Source: Lacibacter sp. H375
Lineage (GTDB): Bacteria; Bacteroidota; Bacteroidia; Chitinophagales; Chitinophagaceae
Direction of reading: 5' to 3'
DNA length: 64,000 nucleotides
Assembly: GCF_037892425.1 (NCBI RefSeq)
Contig: NZ_JBBKTT010000001.1
Span: 1,674,001 to 1,738,000 of the forward strand
Shown in pieces: positions 17,509-26,933 of this stretch; positions within the stretch are counted from its first letter, which is position 1, and each line of letters begins with the position of its first letter. The notes beneath the pieces were generated by a model that was given only the letters and a program-made list of their open reading frames with translations, was not told the DNA's origin and searched no databases. The position numbers and the translations under genes were made by a program.

Positions 17509-18249
17509 ATGACAAATGTTAAACTGACTACCCAGGAATACTGGGAATCAAACAGGCAGGCAATCGAATTTAAACGACAAGAGGCTGGCCACGGCATTGA
17601 CCAATTTATAAAAACTTATATACCTGCAACAGTAACAGGTTCAGCAATAGAAATCGGGAGTTTCCCCGGTCCCCATCTTGCGACTTTAGGAGACCTTGGA
17701 TATGAACTAAATGGAATAGATTTTTGTTCCGACAACGCTACCGGATTACCTAAGTGGCTGCAAAATGAAGGGTTTAAAACAGGCGATTTTTGGGTTGCCG
17801 ATTTTTTTGAGTTTGCAACCCAGAGGCAATTTGATGTAGTGAGTTCATTTGGTTTTATCGAACACTTTACAAATTATAACGAAGTAATTGCCAGACATGC
17901 TGCACTAGTAAAAAAGGGAGGCTACCTTGTTATTACAACTCCCAACTTCAGAGGAAGTATACAGTTGTTTTTACATCGGAATTTTGACAAGGACAATCTT
18001 GCATTGCATAATATTAAAAGTATGCGGCCAGATCTCTGGGCAAGGCAATTAAAAGAGTTGGGTTTTGAAATAGTTTATAAAGGTTATTTCGGAGGGTTTT
18101 GGTTTTGGCGAGGGGATGAGAAACTACCTTTCATAAAAGAAAAACTGCTTTGGCTTGTTGTGCGAATTATTCCACGTTTACGCAGGGTAATAAAATTTGA
18201 ATCTGCGGCACTTTCGGCTTACTGTGGAGTGGTTGCAAAAAAGTTATAA
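17509..18249 (+). CDS. Class I SAM-dependent methyltransferase
   Basis: The 246-residue protein has a compact methyltransferase fold: AIEIGSFPGPHLATLGDLGY near 47-66 is the cofactor motif, LNGIDFC follows with the acidic residue after strand 2, and FDVVSSFGFIEHF near 111-123 matches motif II of methyltransferase type 11. KKGGYLVITTPN completes the pattern. It is unlike the FkbM proteins here. Possible substrates are a sugar hydroxyl or carboxyl; the acceptor cannot be told. Confidence 0.82.
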   Translation: MTNVKLTTQEYWESNRQAIEFKRQEAGHGIDQFIKTYIPATVTGSAIEIGSFPGPHLATLGDLGYELNGIDFCSDNATGLPKWLQNEGFKTGDFWVADFFEFATQRQFDVVSSFGFIEHFTNYNEVIARHAALVKKGGYLVITTPNFRGSIQLFLHRNFDKDNLALHNIKSMRPDLWARQLKELGFEIVYKGYFGGFWFWRGDEKLPFIKEKLLWLVVRIIPRLRRVIKFESAALSAYCGVVAKKL

Positions 18250-18298
18250 ACTGATGAAGCAAACGGCACATGCAGGAGCAGGAAATTTGACATGAATT

Positions 18299-19249
18299 AT
18301 GCAACCAGGATCCATGCCCTTTTTTACAGTTGTTACCATTACTTATAATTCTTCATTATGGGTGAGGGAGGCAATTGAAAGCGTATTAGCTTCATCGTTT
18401 GTTGATTTTGAATACCTGATTGCTGATGACTGCTCAACCGATGAAAGCTGGGAAATTATTTCCACGTATACTGACCCACGGATTGTTGCCTGGAAAAACG
18501 AAGTAAATCTTGGGGAATATCCAAACCGTAATTCGGTTTTGGAGAGAGCAAGTGGGAAATATATTCTATTTGTAGATGGTGATGATGCTATGTATCATCA
18601 CACTTTGCGAAATGTATGGGAATATCTTCGTTATTACCCAACGGCCGTGTCCGTATGGGGAGCGTACGTTAAAGAATTGTCTTTTGTTTCATTACCACAA
18701 CTGTTACCCAGACCTGAAATTATTAACTGGACTTATTTAGCGAATGTGACGCCTGCGCTTAATGGTTTAGCGGAAACTGTTTTCCAAACTGAAGCACTAA
18801 AAAAGATCGGGGGATTCCCTTCAAGGTTCATTAGTGGCGATGTATATGCCAAAAAACGGATAGCGTTGGAAGGCGATATTTTGTTGATCCCGATGGGACT
18901 TGTGTACTGGCGAAAATCAGCTACCCAGGCCTCGTCGAAACTAAGAAATTCACTTGCCGGATTTGAGAATAATGTTTTGATCGACAATGCCATCATTGAA
19001 ATGTTGAAGAAAAAATCAACAACAGTAGATATTGTGCAAATAGAAAAGAATGTAAGAATCAGAAATATTAAACTTTTAGTGAAGCATACTATCCTTCAGT
19101 TCCGGATTGGTTCTTTTTTCCGGTTATTCAGAGAACTTGAATTTCAACTAGTGGATCTGCTCTATTTATTTCAACAAGGCGACTATTCATACAAACAAAC
19201 GATACAGGACAGGTTCCCGTTATCAACGTTTCATTTAAAGAACCAGTAA
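18299..19249 (+). CDS. Family 2 glycosyltransferase
   Basis: The 316-residue enzyme carries TVVTITYNSSLWV near 10-22, IADDCSTDES near 41-50 and the metal-binding DGDD at 93-96. It is the paralogue of the enzyme at 15978, including the NLGEYPNRN block and the C-terminal half. An ATG at 18314 is an alternative start. The last base overlaps the next ATG (TAATG). Confidence 0.9.
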   Translation: MQPGSMPFFTVVTITYNSSLWVREAIESVLASSFVDFEYLIADDCSTDESWEIISTYTDPRIVAWKNEVNLGEYPNRNSVLERASGKYILFVDGDDAMYHHTLRNVWEYLRYYPTAVSVWGAYVKELSFVSLPQLLPRPEIINWTYLANVTPALNGLAETVFQTEALKKIGGFPSRFISGDVYAKKRIALEGDILLIPMGLVYWRKSATQASSKLRNSLAGFENNVLIDNAIIEMLKKKSTTVDIVQIEKNVRIRNIKLLVKHTILQFRIGSFFRLFRELEFQLVDLLYLFQQGDYSYKQTIQDRFPLSTFHLKNQ

Positions 19250-20580
19250 TGCGAATTGTTTTTTGTATCAATTATTTTTTGCCTTACCAAGTAGCAGGTA
19301 CGGAAGTGTATACATTTCAACTGGCGAAATATTTTCAATCAAAGGGCTACATAACAGTTGTGGTATTTCCTAACAGAAATGGCAGCGTGCCGTCTTATTA
19401 CGAGGTAGAAGGATTGCCAGTTTATACTTATGAAGAAACTGATGTGAACGATAAAGCCCTGATGCGGGGGGAACGACCGCCTGCCGGGCTTCCAAATTTC
19501 AGTAAGCTGATCCAACAACTGCAGCCTGATATTGTGCATTTCCAGGAACTTGAAGCCAGCACCAGTATTGGTCTTTATCACGTGAAAGAGGTGGCCCGTT
19601 TAGGCTACCGTTCGGTTTTTACTCTTCACCTTTCACACTATACGTGCTTTACCGGTACTTTAATGGAATCGCTTGAAAGAAGTTGTGATGGAGTAATTGA
19701 TGAGTCGAAATGTACCCACTGTTCATTTCGGACAAAAGGTTTGTCCCCCACTTTTTCCCGTTTGCTCGGAACGGGTGCACGAGTATTAAAATCTTTCCGG
19801 ATCAATACGGGTAGCGTTAGTCATTCTATGGCAACCGCACTGAGTATGCCCTTTCTTATTGAACAGAAAAAAGTAAACCTGATTACGTTAAGTAAACTCG
19901 TTTCGAAACTAGTAGTCATCACGGACTGGTATAAGCGTGTTATGGTGCTCAACCATGTTCCGGAAGAAAGTATAAAGGTTATTAAACAAGGCTTGCCTCA
20001 TAAAATTGAGGTAGGTATTCCTGAATTGGAGATGCCTGCAAGTCCGTTACGATTGGTTTTTATTGGCAGGATAAGTCAGTTCAAAGGAGTTCATCTTTTA
20101 CTTGATGCATTGAGCGGACTACCAGCAGACAAAATTATCCTTGACATTTACGGTTCTTCCAATGACGACGATTATACTGAAGCTTGTAAGAAAAAAACTC
20201 TTTCAATGAAACATGTGAAATGGAAAGGGACGCTTCAAAAAGAAGAGGTATTGCGTGAGTTGCGAAATTACCATGCGTTGTGTTTGCCATCAACCTTTTC
20301 GGAGATGTCGCCGCTTGTTATCCAGGAAGCTTTTGCTGCCGGTATACCAGTAATTGCCAGCAATGTATATGGCAATGCTGAACAGGTCACACATGGGGTA
20401 AACGGTCTTTTGTTTCGGTTTAATGACTCTGCATCGTTGCGGGAGCAATTACTTCATTGTATTAACAATCCTGAACTAGTAATGAGATTAAAAAAAGCTG
20501 TTCCCTTGCCCAGATCATTTGATGAGGTGGGTGCTGCTTATTATGCTTTATATAAAGAACTGCTTGCATTGAATGCGTGA
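19249..20580 (+). CDS. Family 4 glycosyltransferase with cysteine cluster
   Basis: The 443-residue GT-B enzyme begins RIVFCINYFLPYQVAGTEVY and has the donor-domain blocks FIGRISQFKGVHLLLDAL and FSEMSPLVIQEAFAAG. Its N-terminal domain holds four cysteines near 133, 146, 155 and 158 (with spacing C-x12-C-x8-C-x2-C), which look like a metal-binding insert found in a subset of exopolysaccharide GT4 enzymes. It is longer than other GT4 proteins here because of that insert. Confidence 0.88.
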   Translation: MRIVFCINYFLPYQVAGTEVYTFQLAKYFQSKGYITVVVFPNRNGSVPSYYEVEGLPVYTYEETDVNDKALMRGERPPAGLPNFSKLIQQLQPDIVHFQELEASTSIGLYHVKEVARLGYRSVFTLHLSHYTCFTGTLMESLERSCDGVIDESKCTHCSFRTKGLSPTFSRLLGTGARVLKSFRINTGSVSHSMATALSMPFLIEQKKVNLITLSKLVSKLVVITDWYKRVMVLNHVPEESIKVIKQGLPHKIEVGIPELEMPASPLRLVFIGRISQFKGVHLLLDALSGLPADKIILDIYGSSNDDDYTEACKKKTLSMKHVKWKGTLQKEEVLRELRNYHALCLPSTFSEMSPLVIQEAFAAGIPVIASNVYGNAEQVTHGVNGLLFRFNDSASLREQLLHCINNPELVMRLKKAVPLPRSFDEVGAAYYALYKELLALNA

Positions 20581-20696
20581 TATGACATTGCTCATTTATT
20601 TTCTGCGCTAAACTCAATCGAAAGAGATCCTTACAACAATTTTACCCATTAACCCACATCTGACGGCTACCCGTCGCTAATCGAAAAAGTTATACT

Positions 20697-21719
20697 ATGC
20701 GAATCTTACTAGTAATGGACCCCGGTATACTGGTTCCACCCAAAGGCTATGGTGGACATGAACGACTGGTATATATGTTTGCCAAAGAATACGCAAGACT
20801 TGGTCATGAAGTGCATCTGCTAGTAACAGAAGGATCGGAAGTGGAAGGATGCACCGTTCATTCATTTGGCAAAGAAGGGTTCCCTCCCACAAAATGGGAT
20901 GCCCGGATAGCCATTCCAACAGCATGGAAATTTTTATGGAAACACCGGAATCAATATGATTTGCTTCACAACTTTGGACGTTTGGCCTATTTACTACCCA
21001 TTCTCAATCATCCCATCAAAAAAATCATGACCTATGGAAGGGAGATCAGCAGCCGGAATATTCGACTGATGAATAAACTGCCAAACAAAAATATTGTTTA
21101 CACCGGATGCAGCAAGGACCTCATCAGTCGTGTTGCTGCAGGAGGAAGATGGGAAACTGTATATAATGCTATTGAGTTTGAAAAATATACGGTACGGGAG
21201 AAGGTTGCTCCCGATGCTCCGTTGATGTTTCTTGGACGACTGGAAAAAATCAAAGGTGCACATACGGCTATTAAAGTTGCAAAAGCGACAGGACACAACC
21301 TGATTCTGGCTGGCAATGTTTCACCATTAGCTGATGAGCGAGCTTATTTTGAACAAGAGATCAAACCGTTGATTGATGATGTGCAGATCAAGTATGTTGG
21401 GGCAGTGAATGATGAACAGAAAAATTTTTATCTCGGTCAGGCAAAAGCATTGCTGTTTCCAATTGAATGGAACGAACCATTTGGAATGGTGATGACAGAG
21501 GCGATGGCTTGCGGTACGCCGGTGATCGGTTTCAGCAAAGGTTCGGTACCTGAAGTTGTTGACAGCAATACAGGTAAGGTGGTTACAAACGAGGCCGAGA
21601 TGATTGCAGCCATCGCAGAGATTTCTTCTATCAACCGCAATGAATGCAGACGCATTGCACAGAGCAAGTTTGACGTGCCTGTTGTGGCTAATCATTATTT
21701 ATCACTTTTTAATAAGTAA
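20697..21719 (+). CDS. Family 4 glycosyltransferase
   Basis: The 340-residue enzyme starts MRILLVMDPG and has the glycine-rich acceptor loop PPKGYGGHERLVYMF. The donor domain contains FLGRLEKIKGAHTAIKVA and EPFGMVMTEAMACGTPVIG, the EX7E region of retaining GT4 enzymes. A 116-base spacer before it is larger than usual for this locus, so a promoter could lie there, though none was identified. Confidence 0.9.
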   Translation: MRILLVMDPGILVPPKGYGGHERLVYMFAKEYARLGHEVHLLVTEGSEVEGCTVHSFGKEGFPPTKWDARIAIPTAWKFLWKHRNQYDLLHNFGRLAYLLPILNHPIKKIMTYGREISSRNIRLMNKLPNKNIVYTGCSKDLISRVAAGGRWETVYNAIEFEKYTVREKVAPDAPLMFLGRLEKIKGAHTAIKVAKATGHNLILAGNVSPLADERAYFEQEIKPLIDDVQIKYVGAVNDEQKNFYLGQAKALLFPIEWNEPFGMVMTEAMACGTPVIGFSKGSVPEVVDSNTGKVVTNEAEMIAAIAEISSINRNECRRIAQSKFDVPVVANHYLSLFNK

Positions 21720-21726
21720 CCCTTTC

Positions 21727-22434
21727 ATGCAATTCATTAAAAAAATGATTCCGTCCGGATACAAACGGAATATTAAGGAACAACTTGGTGTTCCTTCTTT
21801 GCACTGGAGTTTAAAGAATTTAAAACTTCTTGGGTTTACCCCTTCGTTTGTTGTAGATATTGGTGCGTATGAGGGTTACTGGACAAGAGATTTCCTGGAA
21901 GTATATCCTGATGCAAAGATCTTAATGCTGGAAGCACAATCAGCAAAGCTGGAAAAACTAAAGCGGGTTTGCAATGATTTCAGCAATGCACAATATCATA
22001 TAGCGTTACTTTCGCCGGAAGACGGGAAGGAATTTTCGTTTATTGAAAGTGAAACAGCAAGTCATGTTACCGATGAAATAGTTGAAGGCGCAAAAAAACT
22101 CAGAGGAGAAGCATTGGATCAGATACTCGAACGTAAACAATTGCCTTTTCCTGATTTTTTAAAATTGGATGTTCAGGGCTTTGAACTGGAAGTATTAAAA
22201 GGTGCAGCTAAGAGTCTTGCACATACACAGTTTTGTATACTCGAAGTTTCTTTGCTGGATCTTGATGGCACTCCAATGATGCTGGAAGTGATGAACTATA
22301 TGGACAGCAAAGGTTTCCAGGCATATGATATTTGTCAGTTCATGCGCCGTCCGTTAGATAAAGCACTGTACCAGATCGATCTGTTGTTTATTAAAAAGGA
22401 TTCAAACCTGATCGCCTCAAAAAGATGGATGTAA
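21727..22434 (+). CDS. FkbM family methyltransferase
   Basis: The start is placed at the ATG at 21727, eight bases after the upstream stop. Longer readings run into the preceding gene and have no family-like sequence. The 235-residue protein has FVVDIGAYEGYWT near 41-53 as cofactor motif, MLEAQSAK after it and LKLDVQGFELEVLKGA in the second half. It is the shortest FkbM protein of the window. It overlaps the GT-D-like gene that follows by ten bases. Confidence 0.88.
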   Translation: MQFIKKMIPSGYKRNIKEQLGVPSLHWSLKNLKLLGFTPSFVVDIGAYEGYWTRDFLEVYPDAKILMLEAQSAKLEKLKRVCNDFSNAQYHIALLSPEDGKEFSFIESETASHVTDEIVEGAKKLRGEALDQILERKQLPFPDFLKLDVQGFELEVLKGAAKSLAHTQFCILEVSLLDLDGTPMMLEVMNYMDSKGFQAYDICQFMRRPLDKALYQIDLLFIKKDSNLIASKRWM

Positions 22435-23399
22435 TCAGGGAAACTTTACTGGAAACCATCCGCAAAACGGTCTTTAAATTCCAGGATGGAAAGAAAGGAC
22501 GATGGTATGCCCAAACCAACGAATACGAATCGAAGGAAGTTGATTGTAATGATTTTCTTTTTTCAGAGATTATGAAAGGAGATCCCTTGATGATCTCGAG
22601 GTTGGGAACATCAGAACTGCATACAATATTAAATTCCCTTGCAAGAGAGCAAAGCTTAGTACTTAAGTATAAGCATTATTTCAGAGGCTCTTATCCTGAA
22701 TTTTGGGTAGGGAATTATGTAAAAGAAGACATTGCTCAGAACAGTGGGTTCTTTCCTACTGATGATCAAAGTTTAGAAAAATTTGTTAGACTCTATTTAA
22801 AAGCATTGCCCAACATTGATATTCTGTTGTCATGGCTTACCGGCGAAAAGATACTGGAAGAAAAAGGTTATCTGAAACAAAGCAGAAAGAATCTGTTTAT
22901 CTATGGATGCGAGCCTTACTTCAGTGAAAAACCATGGACAAAAGCATTGACAGGGAAAAAAGTACTAGTCATCCATCCTTTTGAAGACAGCATCAGGGAT
23001 CAGTATCAGAAAAGAGAATTGCTTTTTGGAAAAGAAATAATGCCTGCATTTGAACTCATAACATTGAAAGCAGTACAAAGTATAAAAGGGAATCATTCTG
23101 GCTATCAGTCATGGTTTGAAGCATTGGAAAAAATGCAGGAACAAATTAATGCAGTTGATTTTGACATAGCGTTAATCGCTGCAGGATCTTATGGTCTGCC
23201 ATTAGCAGCACATGTTAAAAGTTTAGATAAACAGGGAATTCATCTCGGTGGTTTTCTGCAATTGTTTTTTGGAATAAGAGGAAAACGATGGGAGCTGAGC
23301 CCGCATCATAGTCTATTGGTGAATGAGCATTGGAAATTCCCCTATGAACATGAATATCCTTCCAATTATCAAAAACTTGATCACGGTTCTTATTGGTGA
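22425..23399 (+). CDS. GT-D-like (DUF1792-related) putative glycosyltransferase, paralogue
   Basis: The 324-residue protein aligns with the one at 5344 along its length. SRLGTSE replaces SRFGVVE near residues 60-66, GKKVLVIHPFEDSI the central block, and ALIAAGSYGLPLAAHVKS the nucleotide-binding turn; both end in Tyr-Trp. The D-x-E metal motif of the GT-D family is T-S-E here. As in the first copy, an FkbM gene is close by, here overlapping it. A glycosyltransferase role is inferred from the fold-like motifs and locus. Confidence 0.6.
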   Translation: MDVIRETLLETIRKTVFKFQDGKKGRWYAQTNEYESKEVDCNDFLFSEIMKGDPLMISRLGTSELHTILNSLAREQSLVLKYKHYFRGSYPEFWVGNYVKEDIAQNSGFFPTDDQSLEKFVRLYLKALPNIDILLSWLTGEKILEEKGYLKQSRKNLFIYGCEPYFSEKPWTKALTGKKVLVIHPFEDSIRDQYQKRELLFGKEIMPAFELITLKAVQSIKGNHSGYQSWFEALEKMQEQINAVDFDIALIAAGSYGLPLAAHVKSLDKQGIHLGGFLQLFFGIRGKRWELSPHHSLLVNEHWKFPYEHEYPSNYQKLDHGSYW

Positions 23400-23464
23400 T
23401 AACGTAGGGTACAGGATAGAAAATTGTATAAGATTTAAAAACGAATATGTACTCCTGATATAAT

Positions 23465-24592
23465 ATGAAACAGATAGCTCTTTTTTTATCGAATGAAATT
23501 TATTTTGATGAAACCAAAAAAGAAGGTGGCGTAAGACTTTGTACACAAGAGTACAGATCCTTGATACAGGAATTATTTGAGGTCGTTGATTTTCCTGTTC
23601 GTTATCACCTCAATTTATGGTACCGGATAAAAGTGAAACTGGCAGCAAATGCATACAATGATTATTTACCGGAGACTTATCGTACTGCATTAAAAGAAGT
23701 AATCAGTAAACATAAGATCAAATATGTGTTTATCAATTTGTCGAATGCTGCTGTTTTTGCGCCTGTTATCAAACAGCTTTTTGGAAAAGAAGTAAAAGTA
23801 ATTATATGCTCACATGGAAATGAATCGGGAGATTTTTTGCATGAGGTGACCCGTCACCGTCATGGAGTTCCTTTTCACCAGGAATTACTCTCATCTGTTA
23901 CGCTTGGTAAAATGTTGAAGAAAGAAGCGATTCTGAGACAGGAATATATTGATGCAGTATTAACCGTTTCGCCTGTTGAAGAAGAAATTGAAAACTGGAT
24001 CGGAGCAAAAAAAGTGATGATGGTGCCAAGAACAATCAAAAAAGAATTTCTTGACCTGCATCCCGTACCGGCAAGGTTTGGATTTATGGGTGATCTGAGT
24101 CACCGCCCTAATTTTTTTGGTATTGATGAGGTATGTAAAGCAATTGCAGGATTGTCTCATGATACAATCGACATACGATTGGTGGGAGCACCTCAATCTG
24201 CAGGTGAGCAATTAGCAGCCAATTATCCTTTCGTTACTTACCTCGGTTACCTAGACCGGGAAGAATTATTACATGAGGTCGCCGGATGGTCTTATTTTTT
24301 GAACCCTGTTTTTTATTATTCACGAGGAGTAAGTACCAAGTTAGCAAAAGCATGGAGCTGGGGTTTGCCTGTTATTACTACAACAATAGGTTGCAGAGGT
24401 TATCAATGGTTGAATGGTAACCCGGTTTTTGCAAATACAGCAATTGAAATGGCCAAAGCCATGATAAACTATTCAACAACAACGGCGCAAATAAACGAGT
24501 CAGCAAAGCAAACTCAACTAATTGTTGAATCAGCGCCATCAATAAAAAAAATCAGCGGAGATCTTGGTCATTTACTTCAATCACTGTCCTGA
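23465..24592 (+). CDS. Family 4-like glycosyltransferase
   Basis: The 375-residue GT-B-like protein has an unusual N-terminal domain (KKEGGVRLCTQEY near 19-31 and ICSHGNESGDFLHE near 118). Its donor domain is short, with FGFMGDLSHRPNFFGIDEV and FYYSRGVSTKLAKAWSWGLP, where the usual EX7E acid pair is not evident. It is probably a divergent sugar transferase. Confidence 0.75.
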   Translation: MKQIALFLSNEIYFDETKKEGGVRLCTQEYRSLIQELFEVVDFPVRYHLNLWYRIKVKLAANAYNDYLPETYRTALKEVISKHKIKYVFINLSNAAVFAPVIKQLFGKEVKVIICSHGNESGDFLHEVTRHRHGVPFHQELLSSVTLGKMLKKEAILRQEYIDAVLTVSPVEEEIENWIGAKKVMMVPRTIKKEFLDLHPVPARFGFMGDLSHRPNFFGIDEVCKAIAGLSHDTIDIRLVGAPQSAGEQLAANYPFVTYLGYLDREELLHEVAGWSYFLNPVFYYSRGVSTKLAKAWSWGLPVITTTIGCRGYQWLNGNPVFANTAIEMAKAMINYSTTTAQINESAKQTQLIVESAPSIKKISGDLGHLLQSLS

Positions 24593-24598
24593 TCAATC

Positions 24599-25378
24599 AT
24601 GACTATCAACAAGCGCATCAAATACATCACTAAGCATATCAATAAAATTGGTTTGTTTTCGACACTGAGTTATTTCATTCAGCGATTAGCGAAAACAAAA
24701 GGGTCCGTCATTGCAGTAAAGATCAAAGGACTGAGATATCCTGTTTACCTGAGAAGTAAAACATACGACAGCAATATATTTTACCAGATTTTTATTGATG
24801 AGGAATTAGAGATCAGTTACAATGGCACAATCAAAACCATACTTGATCTTGGCGGTAATATCGGCCTGTCAACTTTATTTTTTCTCCGCAAATTTCCGCA
24901 GGCAGAAATTATTACAGTTGAACCTGCATCCAATAACTTTAATTTACTTACGAAGAATACAGAACGTTATTCAAATGTAAAACGCCTGCATGCAGGAGTT
25001 TACAGCAAAGATTGTACATTATATCTTGTTGATATTGGAAAAGGCGAAGCGTCTTATAGAGTCGTAGAGGATGCTGGAACCTGTCTTGTTATGGATACAA
25101 TTAACTGTATGAGCATTGACAGCATCCGTAAAAAATTTCAACTACAACATATTGATCTGTTGAAAATGGATATTGAGGGATCAGAAGAAGCCTGTGTTAT
25201 AAATGCGCCGATCGACTGGCTGTTTGATACTACTTATTTTATGGTTGAAATTCATGATTCATTGAAAGCAGGGCTTACATCTGCAATCAAAGCAACTATT
25301 CCTCCTGCGTTTCAATTTTCACAGCATGGGGAGTACAGCATTTTTCATGCTGCAAACAGCCAGATGAAGGCTGTATAA
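24599..25378 (+). CDS. FkbM family methyltransferase
   Basis: The 259-residue protein has TILDLGGNIGLSTLFFL near 80-96 as cofactor motif, IITVEPASNNFNLL near 104-117 and LLKMDIEGSEEACV in the second half. A basic N-terminus of about 35 residues precedes it. It starts seven bases after the upstream gene. Like the protein at 9313 it belongs to the subgroup with a GGNIG motif. Confidence 0.88.
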   Translation: MTINKRIKYITKHINKIGLFSTLSYFIQRLAKTKGSVIAVKIKGLRYPVYLRSKTYDSNIFYQIFIDEELEISYNGTIKTILDLGGNIGLSTLFFLRKFPQAEIITVEPASNNFNLLTKNTERYSNVKRLHAGVYSKDCTLYLVDIGKGEASYRVVEDAGTCLVMDTINCMSIDSIRKKFQLQHIDLLKMDIEGSEEACVINAPIDWLFDTTYFMVEIHDSLKAGLTSAIKATIPPAFQFSQHGEYSIFHAANSQMKAV

Positions 25379-25390
25379 ATTAATTATACA

Positions 25391-25478
25391 GTGAAAGGCA
25401 TCCTTATTATTTCGCCCGATTACCCCTTTTAATTTAGCGGGTGTAGATCGTAACAGCATTGATCTTGACGAGATTTAG
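25391..25478 (+). pseudogene. Decayed amino terminus of a family 4 glycosyltransferase
   Basis: A GTG at 25391 opens a frame that reads KGILIISPDYPF and then stops. A frame shifted by one reads NLAGVDRNSIDLDEI from 25431 and stops at 25478. Joined, they match the first residues of the intact gene at 27771, which reads KKILIISPHYPPSNLAAVHRSR. The remaining 150 bases to the next gene are A+T-rich with no frame. This is a truncated, frameshifted remnant of a GT4 gene. Confidence 0.6.
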
Positions 25479-25628
25479 ACGTCTATTTACTTATTTGCAT
25501 AAGTTTTGACAATAAAAAAAGATTTTTAAATCAATCAAAAAAGAGTAAACTTTTTTTGTTTTCCAAGCCAATTCGATCGGCTTTTTAAATGTTCGGCTAG
25601 TTTTTTAAATGTGTATTAAGTTGACATA

Positions 25629-26882
25629 ATGGATAAGAGAATCGTACTTGTTTCATCAGTACAACCAACTGCTAACCCAAGGCTAGTAAAAGAGGCAGTG
25701 TTACTTAGAGCTTCAGGTTATGCTGTTACAGTTGTCTATTGTCCTATGTCGCCATGGGCAGATAAATTTGATACTGAATTGTTTGCCAAACATCCTGGAA
25801 TCAAATGGGTGCGTGCCGGGTATCATCCGATTAAACAAAAGGGCTTATATCAGTGGGCAAGGTTAAGACGCAAACTATACCATTTGATATTTTTCGTTGC
25901 TGGAAATAGATTTGATGCAGCCGTCCGTTCGTTTGCGTTTTATAGTCAGGAGCTAACTCACGCAACCGTTTCGCAAAAAGCTGATTTATATATTGGTCAT
26001 AATCTCGGAGCTTTGCCATCGGTTGTAAAAGCTGCTCATGCAAATGCAGCAAAAGCAGCATTTGATTTCGAAGACTTTCATCGGGGAGAAGGACTAACTA
26101 ATTCAATGCATTGGAAAAAAGTTAAGGCTACGGAAGATAAGTATATCCCAAGTTTAATTCATGCTACTACAGCTTCGCCTTTGATCACCGAAACTTACAG
26201 GAAAATTTATACCACGATCCACTTTTCAACTATTAATAATTGCTTTCCCAGATCATATGGAAAAGAACAGGTTCCAGATTTGCCTGTAAAGCCTTTAAAA
26301 TTATTTTGGTTTTCACAATTTGTAGGTCCTAACAGGGGACTTGAAACCGTTATTGCTGCAATTGGCAGAACCAATAATCCCTATATTATCTTAAGCTTAC
26401 TTGGGAACTGTAATGAGGAGCGAAAGCAATATTTGCTCAGGCACGCAAAAGAAAGCGGGCTTGCAATAGAGCAAATACAATTTTTAACAGCTGTTCGTGA
26501 AGATGAAATTGTTAAGATTGCAGCACAACATCATATTGGGCTAGCGGCTGAGGTTCCACATATATTGAACCGGGAAATCTGTTTAACCAATAAATTATTC
26601 ATGTATTTGCTGGCAGGCAATGCGGTGATTTTTTCAAATACACAAGCTCAATCCAGTTTACTCGCTACTTATCCTGAAATTGGCAGCATATACGAGCAAG
26701 GTGACATAGATGGTTTGGCAAGTGTTTTAGAGAATTATGTTTCAGACGAAGCTTTGCTGCAAAAACAACGTTTGGCATCTCTACAACTTGGAAAAGAAAA
26801 ATTGAATTGGGATATTGAGAGTAAATTTTTGATACAGCACGTGCGTAATTGTTTAGCAGATAATACAAGCCAGCCTTCATGA
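25629..26882 (+). CDS. Family 4-like glycosyltransferase
   Basis: The 417-residue protein opens with RIVLVSSVQPTANPRLVKEA, a pattern seen in GT4-type enzymes of Bacteroidota loci. LYIGHNLGALPSVVKAA and FDFEDFHRGEG mark the acceptor domain. The donor domain has LKLFWFSQFVGPNRGLETV and NREICLTNKLFMYLLAGNAV. The 250-base region before it contains a GT4 remnant and A+T-rich sequence that may hold a promoter. Confidence 0.83.
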   Translation: MDKRIVLVSSVQPTANPRLVKEAVLLRASGYAVTVVYCPMSPWADKFDTELFAKHPGIKWVRAGYHPIKQKGLYQWARLRRKLYHLIFFVAGNRFDAAVRSFAFYSQELTHATVSQKADLYIGHNLGALPSVVKAAHANAAKAAFDFEDFHRGEGLTNSMHWKKVKATEDKYIPSLIHATTASPLITETYRKIYTTIHFSTINNCFPRSYGKEQVPDLPVKPLKLFWFSQFVGPNRGLETVIAAIGRTNNPYIILSLLGNCNEERKQYLLRHAKESGLAIEQIQFLTAVREDEIVKIAAQHHIGLAAEVPHILNREICLTNKLFMYLLAGNAVIFSNTQAQSSLLATYPEIGSIYEQGDIDGLASVLENYVSDEALLQKQRLASLQLGKEKLNWDIESKFLIQHVRNCLADNTSQPS

Positions 26883-26933
26883 TCTTTTACAGTTACAAAC
26901 AAAGTACAATTTATAAAACAACTAGCTTGAGAG

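Noticed and set aside
21604-21726. N-terminal extension of the FkbM gene at 21727
   Set aside because: The extension lies inside the upstream GT4 gene in another frame and does not match FkbM proteins.
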